Source: Blastobasis lacticolella (taxonomy: Eukaryota; Arthropoda; Insecta; Lepidoptera; Blastobasidae). From it: 64,000 bases of DNA. The DNA is taken from contig LR990057.1 of the NCBI GenBank assembly GCA_905147135.1, positions 6,262,001 to 6,326,000 of the forward strand, read 5' to 3'. The position numbers and the translations under genes were made by a program. This document shows, one piece after another, positions 22,801-34,100 of the stretch. Under the pieces are notes generated by a model. It was given only the letters and a program-made list of their open reading frames with translations, ran no database searches and was not told the origin of the DNA. Numbering within the stretch: the first letter of the stretch is position 1; each line of letters opens with the position of its first letter.

Positions 22801-24657
22801 CCACCTCAAAACTACATTCAACACACTATACATTATACCGTCTCCTCCCGTCCAGAGCACCGCAACATGCCGATAGAGGACGCGCTGGGGCTGGTGTCGC
22901 GGAACTTCCAGGAGGTGCGCCGCGGCGGCTCCACGGGCCGCGAGGCCGTGTACGCGCTGCTGGGGCAGCTGGCCGACGGACGCACGCTGACCGCCCTCCA
23001 GTACGACAAGGTCATCGAGTACTTGCAGGTGGGTGTTTGGGTGTCTGGTATCCAAAACCAGTATAAAATGCATTTCAGGGTATGTTCCGGGTTTCCTACC
23101 GCGTACCTCTGTTGACGAGTAGTCCGATATTTCGATACAGTTGCATGCATCATGGTCACGGGACGACCGGAGAGCTGCGAGCTGAGCGAGAGTTGGTTAG
23201 CGATAAAGCGACCGAAGTCGATCTACCCATCATCACAGCCCATAACAGTCCACTACAGGACTTTGGGCCTCTCCCGCAAATGGGGAGGTTATTGCCATAA
23301 TCTCCACGCTTGGCAGGCGGGTTGGAGATCGCAGTGTTGCAAACATAACAATGAAAAACGCTGCTGCCCATTTTCCAGTTTATGGAGACTAGATATTTTG
23401 CCTCTAAACGTTAGTCGCCTTGTACGACACCCACGAGTGTAAGGGGTTGGTGCTATTCTACTCTACCGGTCACCACACGGCTAACCGGCTAGTCGATCTA
23501 CCCGCTTTCGCACAAGTTTTTTGCTACTACTGGAACTCGAACTCACTTTTAAGTCACGGCACACTTCACTGACCGTATCACTCACTCGTCAACAAAGGTA
23601 CGCGGTAGCAAACCTGAAACAAACCCTTAAAATGTGTGATAATAACCGCGATAGTTGAAAACATTACAGTATAATATAAGATGAGCTAGAGCTGGCTACA
23701 GACATGTATGGACGCGAATAGCAATGTTAAAGAGTTTTAAGCTGGTTTTGGGTAGATAGTGGCATCGGTAGCCTGGTGGTAAAAGTATCCGACTCGCAGG
23801 CGAGAGGTTCGAATCCCACTGCCACCATGTATCAATGACTCTTTTCTGAGTTATATATGCACATTAGTTGAACACTAATTGATGCTCTTACGATGAGGGA
23901 AAACCTGGACATTCAGGCGAATGTGTAACCATGATCCAATCTGATCAGGTTCCCCTGGTAGCAGGGTCACGGAGTTCAAATGGCAGTCGCTCTACTGTAA
24001 TTTCCTGATCTGGCAAATCTTGGATAATGGTCAAGGTGGACCCCGGACCCTCGTGTAGATCCGAATATCGTTGGCATGCCAGCGTATAAACGCTTTTTGG
24101 TATCAGTCCAACGCTGACATAGCATAGACTGGCTACTTTTTGTGCCCTTTCTTGCTTTCCTCGCGTCCCTTTCTTGCGTCACTGCCAGCGACTCACTGGA
24201 TATGTATAAAGACCACGAAATCAACGAATGCAACTGCTAGCACAATATAAAAAAACTACAACCCAGTCCAGTTCCTGGCGTCGTTTTTAGAACTTACTAC
24301 AGTATTTTACCCTCTCTCTCGGTAGAAATACTGTAGGATATTTTTACAACTACGAACTCGGATAATAACTTACTATGACTGCGTAAAATTTCACGTAGGC
24401 ATACTCCTGCTAAGACCATAATCCTCCTATTTGTCCTTTAGGAGCGACGCGAGCAACAAGTAAAGGTGGAACTTGGTGAGCCCCTGGAGAAACCCAAGGA
24501 TAAAACGCATGTGGACCTCCAGCAGAGGATCCTGAGCATCCTCAATGAAAAGAAGGCACCAGAGCCCATCCCGCCGCCCGCGCCAACGCAAAGCAAACTC
24601 ATCAACGACCCTACCGTTAGAAAAGCCTTAGACTCCATACTACAAAAATTCACGTGA
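16836..24657 (+). CDS. NCOA5: Nuclear receptor coactivator 5 / neosin-like RNA-binding protein, complete
   Basis: Eight coding exons, all GT-AG and in frame: 16836-16842, 17098-17377, 18083-18210, 18831-18998, 19618-19741, 21067-21266, 22856-23028 and 24442-24657 (1,296 nt, 431 aa plus stop). Residues 20-87 form an RRM with RNP2 LRIYVGGL (20-27) and RNP1 RNFGFVQF (53-60). An acidic linker follows, then an Arg/Gly-rich tract in exon 4 (about 139-194). Exons 5-7 encode the anticodon-binding-like domain typical of NCOA5 (NDCEIIVVSKALT, then YAEYIEGRLKRLG, VDLLFP, YAILVMPQNQEHRS, EHRNMPIEDALGLV). The C-terminus is a charged helix with QQRILSILNEKK and a Pro-rich stretch. Vertebrate NCOA5 is a transcription cofactor; the fly homologue is neosin. 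A nuclear role with RNA or chromatin is inferred from family and domains. The first exon has only 7 coding bases. Introns 2-7 contain repeats. Confidence 0.93.
17732..17945 (+). repeat. Dispersed repeat family A, copy in NCOA5 intron 2
   Basis: Contains CATCATCACAGCCCCTGTCC, a CCTCTCCCACGAAAG block, CCATTTTCCA, TTAGTCGCCTTGTA and GTGTAAGGGG, ending near GCTGGACACCACA. The same order recurs at 23231, 42977, 46698 and, inverted, at 46187 and 60584. It resembles the 5' leader of the LINE at 31493 read on the other strand. Confidence 0.7.
18870..18985 (+). other. Very GC-rich coding tract (NCOA5 exon 4)
   Basis: Sequence made almost wholly of G and C encodes an Arg/Gly-rich, Ala/Pro-rich segment (RGRGRGARGAPPRARGRGRG type). 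It stands out sharply from the AT-rich surroundings. RG-rich tracts commonly mediate RNA binding, which agrees with the upstream RRM. Confidence 0.7.
19885..20076 (+). repeat. Dispersed lepidopteran-style nonautonomous repeat
   Basis: Starts with CACTAATATTATAAATGCGA and includes TTGCGCTTTCTGCTGCTGCT and a tail with GACCGAAGCTGCGAGCAGAA. The opening phrase is, from memory, characteristic of small nonautonomous elements (possibly Helitron-like) common in Lepidoptera. It is followed directly by the palindromic MITE at 20077. Confidence 0.45.
20077..20245. mobile_element. Palindromic MITE (CAGTCGAGTTCA family), truncated copy
   Basis: Starts CAGTCGAGTTCATTAATATG after TA, and folds on itself through GTACTTATATATCTGAGCAG and its complement around 20175. 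The right arm is cut short near CTTGCCACTG, compared with the full copy at 43756-43945. Confidence 0.7.
20400..21040. other. NCOA5 intron 5, no gene seen
   Basis: AT-rich intron. The minus-strand frame at 20706-20939 contains YTLRSLHRFKFFLPMKTKIL and LVLPILDYADVLFF, which resembles the thumb/C-terminal segment of a LINE reverse transcriptase, so a short polymerase relic is likely between about 20710 and 20935. Confidence 0.5.
20706..20935 (-). pseudogene. LINE reverse transcriptase thumb fragment
   Basis: The minus strand encodes a phrase with YTLRSLHRFKFFLPMKTKI followed by LVLPILDYADVLFF. In non-LTR polymerases the motif L-P-x-x-(D/E)-Y-(A/C) follows a LxxLxxxxxxLP stretch in just this way. 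Only this segment remains; it lies antisense within an NCOA5 intron. Confidence 0.6.
21305..21512 (-). mobile_element. tRNA-headed SINE (family 2), copy in NCOA5 intron 6
   Basis: Read on the minus strand, a tRNA-like head contains a B-box GGTTCGATTCCCGGCC (about 21433-21448), followed by a body with AATTTCTG...GTTATGGGTATGGG and a GATAACTGATAAACTAC phrase on the plus strand. The head is flanked by the ACTGAATCACTGAGGTCGT phrase seen in other copies (54560-54815, 56535-57050). It is not a functional tRNA because the stems do not all pair and the element is repetitive. Confidence 0.7.
21955..22535. repeat. Inverted pair of dispersed repeats inside NCOA5 intron 6
   Basis: The stretch 21955-22150 matches the reverse complement of about 22335-22535 (shared phrases include GGTATCGCCAA, GGCAAATGCC, GGTTCCC, GGAGACCTTAC and the AACACAA...ATAGTATT end). 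The spacer is about 185 bp. The body looks like the tail of a LINE or SINE family. Because it lies in a transcribed intron, the pre-mRNA could fold here; that is inference. Confidence 0.6.
23231..23482 (+). repeat. Dispersed repeat family A, copy in NCOA5 intron 7
   Basis: A fuller copy of family A: CATCACAGCCCATAACAGTC, then GGGCCTCTCCCGCAAATGGG, ATAATCTCCACGCTTGGCAG, CATTTTCCAG, TTAGTCGCCTTGTACGACAC and GGTGCTATTCTACTCTACCG, ending CACCACACGGC. Confidence 0.75.
23759..24060 (+). mobile_element. tRNA-headed SINE (family 1), copy in NCOA5 intron 7
   Basis: The head (23759-23826) has an A-box-like CCTGGTGGTAAAAG, a B-box GAGGTTCGAATCC and complementary ends (GTGGCA / TGCCAC). A body follows with CACATTAGTTGAACACTAA, GTGTAACCATGATCCAATCT, GGTCAGGTTCCCC-type and GGCAGTCGCTCTACTGTAAT phrases shared with copies at 43708, 45880 and 59750. 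The 3' end is cut at about ACCCTCGTG. Confidence 0.75.
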
Positions 24658-25789
24658 ATTTTAAATTCCTAGAATAAGCTAGATTTTTAAGTTATGGACT
24701 GCGATTCGAAGTTTTCTTCCAAAGTACAAGCCTATCACAAAAATCTTATAATTTGACAACAGTGACAACGCACCTGCGGTTCTGATTGTGTTTATGAAAC
24801 CTAAGTGCATAAATCGTAGATGTTATGGGCGATAGTTACCGCTTACCATTATCAGGGAGGCTGTCTGTTTCTTTGTCACTGAGTAGTATAGAAAAAACTT
24901 GCCAAATCAAGATGTTTTTGTGTCGTGACTGGACTGGTAACTGTAGAAAAGTTTCTATGTATGGTTTTTGTGGTTTGTCATAAGATGTTCGAAATGGATT
25001 CGTTCGGAATTTTCATCCCTTAAGGGCCCCATTAAGCAGTCCGCCTACAGTCTCTAGTCGTATCGGGCGGCCTGCCGTCCTAGGCCAATAACGTCTACAC
25101 ACTAAAGCCTGCCGGCAATGGCCTGCTGCGACTATACACTAGCAGTTTTAAATCGGCAGTTTTTGTAAAACTGAAGACACTCGACTGACGGCAGACAAGC
25201 CGCCGGCCGACTACCTCCTAATGTGTGTTTATTTGGCCTCAAGGCCAAGGACTGTCCGGCCGTTATCTGTCAACCGGCCACACACTCTCAGTTCGTATTA
25301 GTAGTCAGTCCGATCTGACGATTAACTGACAGACTGATATCGTCCGGCGAACAGTTAATGTGGGGCCCTTTAGACGTTAGGTTATCAGACATGAAATTAT
25401 ATTGTAACAACATGACTCAAGCATATTTTATGGGTTATAGGTCTCATAAAACCTTTTGAGACCTATTTCTAGCATTCAGAAATAATGACAGTTTTATCTA
25501 ATAAGTGAAACATCGCTCTTTTAGTGCTGCTTTAGAAATAGCAGGCTGCTTCTGTAATTACTTGTGTATTACCACAATCGTGGTGAGTCTGTAGTAAGTG
25601 GCCATTTGAGGTTGCCATCTTCATTACTGACAAATTGTGCAAATGGAAAGGTTTTTACTTGTTATTAACCGAATATAGAATTATGAATGATAGTATACCT
25701 TTAGTTTAAAACATACTATCAATCATAGTCAACATTTTCGTAATTACCTACAAGCATAAGTTCTACCGTCTATTTAACAGAATTTAAAA
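24658..25789 (+). other. NCOA5 3' UTR (inferred)
   Basis: No canonical AATAAA occurs between the stop and 25789, so the 3' UTR is inferred to run about 1.1 kb. It contains the GC-rich MITE at 25023-25369. Confidence 0.5.
25023..25369. mobile_element. PIF/Harbinger-type MITE in the NCOA5 3' UTR, 347 bp
   Basis: The left end reads AGGGCCCCATTAA and the right end, on the other strand, reads AGGGCCCCACATTAACTG. TTA flanks both ends (25020-25022 and 25370-25372), the duplication expected of PIF/Harbinger. The interior is GC-rich and full of short palindromes (GGCCTGCCG, GCCGCCGGCCG, GGCCTCAAGGCC). No coding capacity. Confidence 0.75.
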
Positions 25790-25794
25790 ATAAA
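25789..25794 (+). terminator. Probable NCOA5 poly(A) signal
   Basis: AATAAA, followed about 10-30 bases later by a T/G-rich stretch (GATTCTGTTATTGGTATTTT). It is the first canonical signal after the stop at 24657. Confidence 0.55.
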
Positions 25795-26149
25795 ACAACG
25801 ATTCTGTTATTGGTATTTTTATTGTTGTAAATATTGGTTGCAGTTCTGACGGTGCGTAGGGGCCCTATATTTTAATCGCTTGCATTCACGGAAGCGCTCC
25901 CGTGCGCTACCTATCTCTTTCACACTCTTGCTAAGAAACTTATTTCTAGAGATAGAAAAGACAGGCATTAGAAAGCGAGCGCTCAAAAGTAGCCCTACTA
26001 CCCAGGACCGTAGCAAGTGGAACAATACTGTCTCTGCCTACCCAGGAAAAATAGTGTGACGGTATATAATGTTTTTTATATGTAAACTGGCAGGCATTTG
26101 AACGCCATCACACCTGGGCCTCACGTCCGCTAATTTACTCTCGCTCGAT

Positions 26150-26430
26150 GGAATTGTAATTGAATCGCAAACTTCCATAGGCTGCGGTGACTGCTTACCA
26201 TCACTTAGCACTTAAGCTCTGGTGGTAAGTGACGATGCGGCCGAAAATGGAGCATATCTGACTATAAACAGCCTATTCACTATAGCCTTGAAGGCGTCCA
26301 CATATAGCGATCAGGGAACACACTCTCAAGCAACGTGTTCCACTCCTTAGCCGTACGAATTATAAAAGATAAACCAAAGCAGCTCGTGCGGATAGCTGGA
26401 AAATCCACGTCATAAGGATGAAATTATGTA
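26150..26430 (-). pseudogene. Degraded LINE 3' end
   Basis: Phrases such as GTGTTCCACTCCTTAGCCGT, AATTATAAAAGATAAACCAA and GCTCGTGCGGATAG parallel the better copy at 26890-27190, with the preceding TGGTAAGTGACGATGCGG. It is the tail of a LINE polymerase read on the minus strand, too decayed to translate at length. Confidence 0.6.
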
Positions 26431-26884
26431 AGGTAAGTATGCATTTCTGATTCATCTTAGAATGCTGTATCAGCATGCGAAACCCAGATCACCACGATCT
26501 CTATCAAATCGGTTTGAGTATCAGATAACGATCTCTTACATTGGGATTAAAATTAGTATCTGACGACGTGGTAAGGATTAGTATCGACTGCAACTGACGG
26601 TCGGTCGGTTCCAGCCTAATCGGAGCGTCTGTTAGTAACGTTCTATGCACAGAGATGGAGAGTTCGGTAATTTGGAGTTTCCATTTTACACGCAATAGAG
26701 CTTGTGTGAGATATCGCAGACAAGATTGAGGAGGGTTTGCGCTGCAGCGTAAGCCCTTTATACGTAGGAAACAGGTGTCTAAACCTGCCGGTATCAGGAA
26801 AAAGATCCCGCGGGGCCCAGTAGGCTAATTACTTAACTCTATTGCTAACAATTCTTTGCTTTCAATTATTGAAATTGTTACATT

Positions 26885-27190
26885 TGCGATTACGTTTTTT
26901 TTTTTTTTACTAGCCAGGCATTTGACCGCCACCTCACCTGGTGGTGGTAAGTGACGATGCGGTCTATGATGGAGCACGCCTGCCTATTCACTCTAGCCTT
27001 GAAGGCATCCAGATTATATTGATCAGGGAACACACTCGCAGGCAACGCATTCCACTCCTTAGCCGTACGCATTATAAAAGTCGAGCCAAAGCGGCTCGTG
27101 CGGATGGTTGGAAGATCCACGACATAAGGATGAAGCGCTCGCCCGATTTTTAGAAGATTTAATAGTTTCAGTTTGGAACCCGTTTTCAAA
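26885..27190 (-). pseudogene. LINE reverse transcriptase C-terminal fragment
   Basis: The minus-strand frame (about 100 aa) contains [20 protein letters not shown], then [19 protein letters not shown] and FKARVNRQ: the W-N-x-L-P-x-x-V-F tail of a jockey/CR1-like polymerase. After the stop, an A-run (T-run on the plus strand at about 26895-26907) marks the LINE 3' end. It lies between NCOA5 and CDC27, in opposite orientation to NCOA5. Confidence 0.7.
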
Positions 27191-28185
27191 ATAAAACAAT
27201 GAAACTTGTTTTCATTACATCTGCTTTTATAAGTTCATGTTCATACATAGAGGTGGAGGCAATTAAATAAAGTCTCCTCATAGCAGTTCATTGGTGACTC
27301 GAAACGACAAACAGTGCTAGTTATTTGTTATATTATGTACATACACAATGACAAAGTAATTTAATACTACAAACTAAGATATTGGCATTTTAATATTTAT
27401 ACCACTGTTTGATGTGGATTTATGTCTGATTAATATTTTTCATGATTATAGGTACTCGTGTAACTAACTAACATTCAAAAGCGGAATTATTATTTATCGT
27501 CATTATAATATTGAGTTAATGTACTATACATGCAAAATGGATTTAAGGGTCGTTCACAAATATTAATTTGTATAAAAAAAAATAGAATACACACACGATT
27601 GTCAAATGAAAACACCGCCAGCGGCTCGCGATATTCCAAGCATTTATACAACGACCGAAACTATCTTCCGCCTCTTTACGACGCATTAAGGTACTTCAAA
27701 GAAAAAACATTAGTCACAGTGAAACTGCTATAATGAATTTGTTGTGTATGGCATAATTACAACGTCAATCGTCTGCAGGGTGGGGTGGCGCGTAGAGCGG
27801 AAACTCATACGATAAATTGATTCAAAACACCCCATGAGATCAAGGCCCAGCATCATATTAGATATTTCTAAAGCATCAAAAATTCTAATCATTAAAAACT
27901 AGAGTTATTAATCTATACAAGGTATAATAGTAAACTAGGATAATATTAGGAATATCCACAACTTACGCTATATAAACAAATCCACATACGCCCTTATTAC
28001 TACAGCGACTAAATGCCACAGCACACCTACCAAGTTCCACATTGTTATACTTATTTGGAAGAATTTGGTGTCGGTCGAGGAGTCGATAGGTGGGCGCGAT
28101 ATTCACAGGGGATCAGTCAAATGTAACGCAACTGCCTTGAGTCGGCGCTAGTGCAATCTTGTCCTCAATTATTTAATACATACGT
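27191..28185. other. Intergenic region between NCOA5 and CDC27 3' ends
   Basis: AT-rich, with only short chance frames (for example 27530-27733). The CDC27 3' UTR must lie in the right part, but no clear minus-strand AATAAA was found. Confidence 0.4.
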
Positions 28186-31100
28186 CTAGGTGGACCGTTC
28201 GGGAGGGTCGTCCTGCTTGGTGGGGTCGAACCCTTCCTTGATGTGGCCTCCGGTCCCCTTCGGATCCAAGTCTGTCGCCCAGCTGAAGTGCATTAGGGCC
28301 AAATGGGAATTACCTAGCTTATTGTGAACTTTTCCGAGTAAATAATATACTAATGATTCTCTGGGTGCAATATCTTTCAAGTGGTGAAGGTCAACTAAAG
28401 CTTCCTGCGGTCGGCCGGCGCGCAGGAGGACAGAGGCTCTGTGGAATCGGCAGAGCGGGTTATCGGTGTCCAACGCGACCGCCCTTTCGAGTGTGGCCAG
28501 GGCGCGGTCCATCTTCCCCAAAGCGGCTTGCGCCAAGCCCAGTTGGCACCTCAGCACGCCAGAGTTCGTGTGTATCGCGAGAGCGCGGCGGATGTGCACC
28601 AAGGAGTCTTTCCATCGCTCCTGCCGCGCGTACACCGTGGCGATGCCGAACCAAGCCACGTAGTTCCGCGGATCAATACTCACTGCGGTCCGAAAACTCA
28701 TCAGCGCTTTGTCTATCTCTTCTGCGCCAGCGTATTCGTGCCCCAACAGCGCGTGCGCGTACGCGGCGTCAGGGTCGAGCTGCACGGCTCTTTTGAAAAA
28801 TTTCAATGCCGTTTCCCGTTCTTTATGTAGTGAGAAACAATTGCCCGCAGCTAACCAAGCAACAGGGTTAGTCCTATTCATTTCTACTAAGTCTTGAGCT
28901 AGAGCAGACAACTCTGCCTCTCTTTGTAGATGCCACAAACAGGTACTGTAAATATCCATCCCCTCGGATCGACAGGGATTATGTTCCCGGATTTCGGCGA
29001 ATATTTTAGCAGCTGCCTCGTATTGAGCTAATTCGTAATGGGCCCGCGCAATCATCGTCTGCACCCAAGGCGACGCCTGCTGCTTCGGTGGTGCCTCTTG
29101 GAAAATTTTAATAGCATTTTTACAATCTAAGAAAGCAAGAGCTTTATAGGCTTCTCCTAAACCCTGCAATAAACCTAGTAGTGCTAATATCCCATTTGAG
29201 CTCTTTGGTGTCATAGTCGGAGTCACAACTTCAATGCTCTTGTTCTTCTCATTTGGTTCCACAGAATTTGACTTGATTGTATTTTTAGCTGTGCGCTGTT
29301 TATTTTTTCTTGACGGGCTCTGTGGTGCTACAAATTTTCTGCTAGGTGACTTATTATTCTCTTTAACGGAATAACTTCTATTATTGTTGCTGAACAATCG
29401 CGAAGACCGCCGAGGAGCCGGGCCGAGAGTACATCTAGGAGCCGGGCTGAATACTGCATCTTTTAGTTGCCCCATTTGTGCTCTTAAGGAATTAACTATC
29501 TTAGGTATGGATTTTTGCTCGTTAGAATCTGTGAGTGTCGGGGTATATAATACGGGAGATTCTTCCATTGGTAACATGCCGAAAGAGGGGGAGAAGGGTA
29601 TAGGCGCCACCCCACTAAATACGCTGTGCATGCGCTTCAGAGGAGCCTGTGTCTCTGGCGTGATTGCGGTGGTCATCGTCATAGGCGTCCGTGTAGTGAT
29701 GTTAATTGGCGTAATGTTAGTCATATTACTGTTCACACTAGCATTATTAGGAATGTTGCTATTAACATATGATATATTCTCCGCATTACTGACTAGTTTA
29801 GCTAGAGTGAGCTCATTGTTAACCAGAGATGAAAATTCCGTATTATTAGTCTGAAAAATTTGCTGCGGTTCAACTTTTTCACCCATATTACACAATAACT
29901 CGAATGACTTCCACATAAACGGATTGAGTGAAAGTGCTTTCTTTAGGGCTTCAGTTGCTTTGCTTTTTCTTTCAGTGACACAGTAGATCTTGGCTAGCAA
30001 TTGCAGTGCATAAGGAGCTTGTTCCCCAAATTCTGAGACCACATCTAACTTTGATCCCAAGACTATTTCAGCTTCCTTGTATCTGAAAAAATTAAAATTA
30101 TGTTTTCTTATTATACTTGTTACATCTCAATGAGGTTTTTCGCAAATCCATAATCCGCGAGATGGCGTTACTTTGGTTGCACGTCGTAAGGTTTGCTGTC
30201 AAAATAAAGCCCTGTCATAGACCTGTGTGTGTAGATAGATAGATTCGTCATTTTACGGCAGTTGTTTGTATCCAATAGTAGTATTTTGACAACAGACCTT
30301 ACGGCTAACTAGCGCCATCTACAATCGTGAAAACTCATTCACACCGGAGAGATTTATTTCTATTAAAAAAGGCTCCATCCAAGCGGCCCGTGGCGGCGGT
30401 GTAGCTGCCGGCCATTGCGCTGTCACTCCAGTGTAAATTGAGCCTTAATACTAATAAGGTAGAACCTAATCTTATCTTGACGTCCATATAGATAATGCTA
30501 TTGTGTAAAAGGACATGGAGTGCAACTTGACCATGATCCAAGATTTGGCAGAACAGGTAATTATGGTGGATTAACTGCCATCTCCTCTCCGTGACCCTTA
30601 TACTGCTGTTGACTTTACCAAAATGTTAATTTAAAAAATCAATATCTCACCTTGAAACCTTTATAAATCTCTTGAGGAGGACATTAAATCATTTTGTTTA
30701 AATTCCTAGGCTGCAACATGGTCTTTCTTAGTTAAATCTTTTAGATGCTATGACATGACAAGATGATTTTCTTTGGTCATCTTGACAAGTGATGACGTGT
30801 TCATGTATCAGATTATATCAAATAACAAAATGTCAAAATATGCATGCAAATATGCACCGAAAAATGAATAAGTAAGCACTTTGAAGAAATATATTTCTAG
30901 ATGTGAGGAAGAACAATGCGACGGACCAACGTAAAAACTTGCTAACGCAGACGAAGTCGCGTGCAAAAGCTAGTTATAAATAACTATTAGATACTTGTAA
31001 CCAAATCAATAATGGAAAATATCTATATTTTTCTACCCAAGTAAGGATTCCAACCCATCCTGAGCTTTTACATGTCTACAAGTAAACTATTGATATGGAT

Positions 31101-34100
31101 GTCGGTCGATAGTGCTAAGCTAGGTACATCTCTAATGCATACACATAAACAAATGTTCGACTACTAGGTAAGTTAATGGGTAGAGTAGGGGTAGGGTAGA
31201 GGTATGACAACAGAACAAAGTCGCGCCGGGCCACCAAAAAAAGTTATTACCAGAAACACTACATTTACTGGAAAGAAGAGCAATCCTAACACCAAACAGA
31301 CAACAAAAGACACTCGGAAAGAAATCTTAAAAATGAGTAAAGTCATTAGAACGAAAATGAGAAAGGATATTAAAGAGTACAGATTAAAATTATTCGAGTC
31401 ACAAATAATAAAAACAGGGCGAGTAAAAAAATTCTGACTGGCAGAAAAGACTGGATTTCGAAACCTGAAAATAAAAAGTCAATAAAGACCAGTAGTGTGT
31501 GATGCCGCCACCTAAAAGAATAGCACCACGCCATATCTTTCCGTGGGTGTCGTAAGAGGCGACTAAGGGACAAATCCGAAAGATGGGCAGCAGCATCTTT
31601 CTAAGTACATTTACATCGACTACACTGCGATCGCCAACCCGCCTGCCAAGCGTGGCGATTATGACAAGCACACACAGGCTACGGGCCCCCAAAACCCGGC
31701 GGCCCCGCTATTTCGGACTATGGCAGCGGTAACGGCGGGGCAGGGGGTGCGAAGAATCACCGGAAGCGACCAGGCTACCACAAAGCATGACCACTGGCCA
31801 TGGCTACATACAATGTCCAGACACTGCGGACCGACGAAAAGCTCGTGGAACTGGAGGAAGTGGTAAGCAGGGACATTATAGGGTTATCTGAAGTCCGAAG
31901 AAAGGGGGAGGACTCGATAATCCTAAAGTTCGGAAATATGCTTTACTTTCGGGAGGGCGACCAACTGTTCCTAGGTGGTGTCGGGTTCCTCGTCCACAAA
32001 TCCCTCGTGAACAACTTCGTCAAAATCGAGTGTGTCGTCTAGGGTAGCGTAGGTAGTACTCAGAAATATCAAGCGGTATTCGTTGAAGGTCATACAGGTC
32101 TACGCACCGACTTTGACTCACATCGACGATGAAGTGGAGGCTATATATGAGGATATTTCTACAGCCATACATACCTCCAAGACACATTACACCTTGTCAT
32201 GGGGGATTTCAACGCGAAACTGGGCAAACTAAGCGGAGACCGAGTTGAGAGTAGGGCAATTTGGAGTTGGAAGTCGGAACGCCCGTGGCCAGATGCTGAC
32301 CGGCTTTATGGAGAAAGAGACACTCTTTTTAATGAACTCATTTTTCAGGAAGCCGAATCATCGTAGATGGATGTGGGTTAGTCCCGATGGTGTTACAAAA
32401 AATGAGATTGACTTACGGCATATATTCAATGACGTCTCGGTGATCAACAGCGTTAAAATTGGCAGTGATCACCGCTTGGCACATTGAATATTAATCCACA
32501 GCTAGAAAGATCGAGATTGATGAGGTCCACGCTCCGGCCTATACCCATCCAAATCCCCGAGAGCTTTCAACTCGAATTACAAAATCGCTTCGAGTGCCTA
32601 GGAGAGTGCGTCGACGTGGACGATTACAATAACAGGTTCGTGGAAACTGTCTATACTGTTGGGTCAAAGTTTTATAAAGCCTGCCGTACAATAAGGACAA
32701 ACAAAATCTCTGACTATACCCTCAAACACATGGAAGAAAGACGCGGAATGACTCTGCAATCCCCTGATGATGTCTCTCTATTTAGGCGACTTAATCGACA
32801 GATCTCCAAGTCTCTGACTCGCGACATATGCCGCTTCAATACTACCAATATTAAGTCGGTGATCGAGCGGAACAAGGGCTCGAAACTCTTTGCGAGAGAT
32901 CTGTCGATTGGACAGAGCCAGTTGATTAGACTTAAAACGGATGACGGCAGAGTTGTTTCGACAAAGTCCGAGGTTTTGAGGGAAGTCGAGAGGTTCTATG
33001 GACAGTTATATGCGACAACACGGGCACCTCTTACCTGTATGGCAAAAAACCCCAGAGCCAAGTTAACCCGACACTACACTGAAGATATTCCGGATATTAG
33101 CCTGTACGAGATAAGTATGATTCTCAAACAGCTTACGAACAACAAGGCGCCGGGTGATGATGGAATTACGGCTGAGCTTCTGAAAGCTGGTGGCAAACCT
33201 GTGCTTAAGACCCTTCAGAAGCTGTTCAATTCCGTCATCCACGATGGAAAAACGCCAGAAGCATGACACAGAAGCATAGTGATATTGTTTTTCAAGAAAG
33301 GTGATAAGGCTCTCTTAAAGAACTTCAGACCAATATCGCTGCTGACCCATGTGTATAAACTGTTCTCGAGAGTCATTACGAATCGTCTTACACGCAGGTT
33401 TGATGACTTCCAGCCTCCCGAACAAGCCGGATTCCTAAAAGGTTTTAGTACCGTAGACCACATACATACGCTGCGGCAGGTTATACAGAAGACCGAAGAG
33501 TATAACCGGCCGGTATAAAAATTATACATGGCGTATGTGGACTATAAGAAAGCCTTCGATTCGATCGAAACTTGGGCGGTGCTCCAGTCTCTACAGCGGT
33601 GCCAAATTGACTATCTATATATCGAAGCACTGAAGTGTTTGTACGAAAACGCCACTATGTCAGTTCGTCACCAGGACAAGACGACAGAGCCTATTCAGCT
33701 GCAGCGAGGTGTTAGACAAGGTGATGTCATATCACCGAAGTTGTTCACCGCTGCACTGGAGGATATCTGTAGGCTTCTGGACTGGGACGGACTTGGCATC
33801 AATATTAACGGCGAGAACTCACTCACCTCAGATTTGCTGACGATATCGTAACCCTGGAAGACTTGGGCAAAATGCTAGATGATCTCTGTAGTGCCTCTCA
33901 ACAAGTAGGTCTTAAAAGGAACATGGGCAAGACGAAAATTATGTCGAATGTCCATGTTGTGCCTACTCCAGTGAGAGTTGGAGGCACTCCACTTGAAGTT
34001 GTTGACGACTATACATACCTAGGATAAATAGTCCAGCTAGGTAGGTCCAATTTCGAGAAAGAGGTCAATCGACGTATCCAACTCGGTTGGGCAGCGTCGG

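Noticed and set aside
23759..23826. Possible tRNA gene (B-box GGTTCGAATCC, paired ends)
   Set aside because: It continues into a repeated SINE body, the anticodon arm does not fold well, and similar heads recur; the same holds for 21433, 54740 and 56970 on the other strand.
28353..29854. Plus-strand open frames opposite the large CDC27 exon (for example 28353-28796 and 29384-29854)
   Set aside because: They lie antisense to a clearly conserved TPR-coding exon and have no domain of their own.
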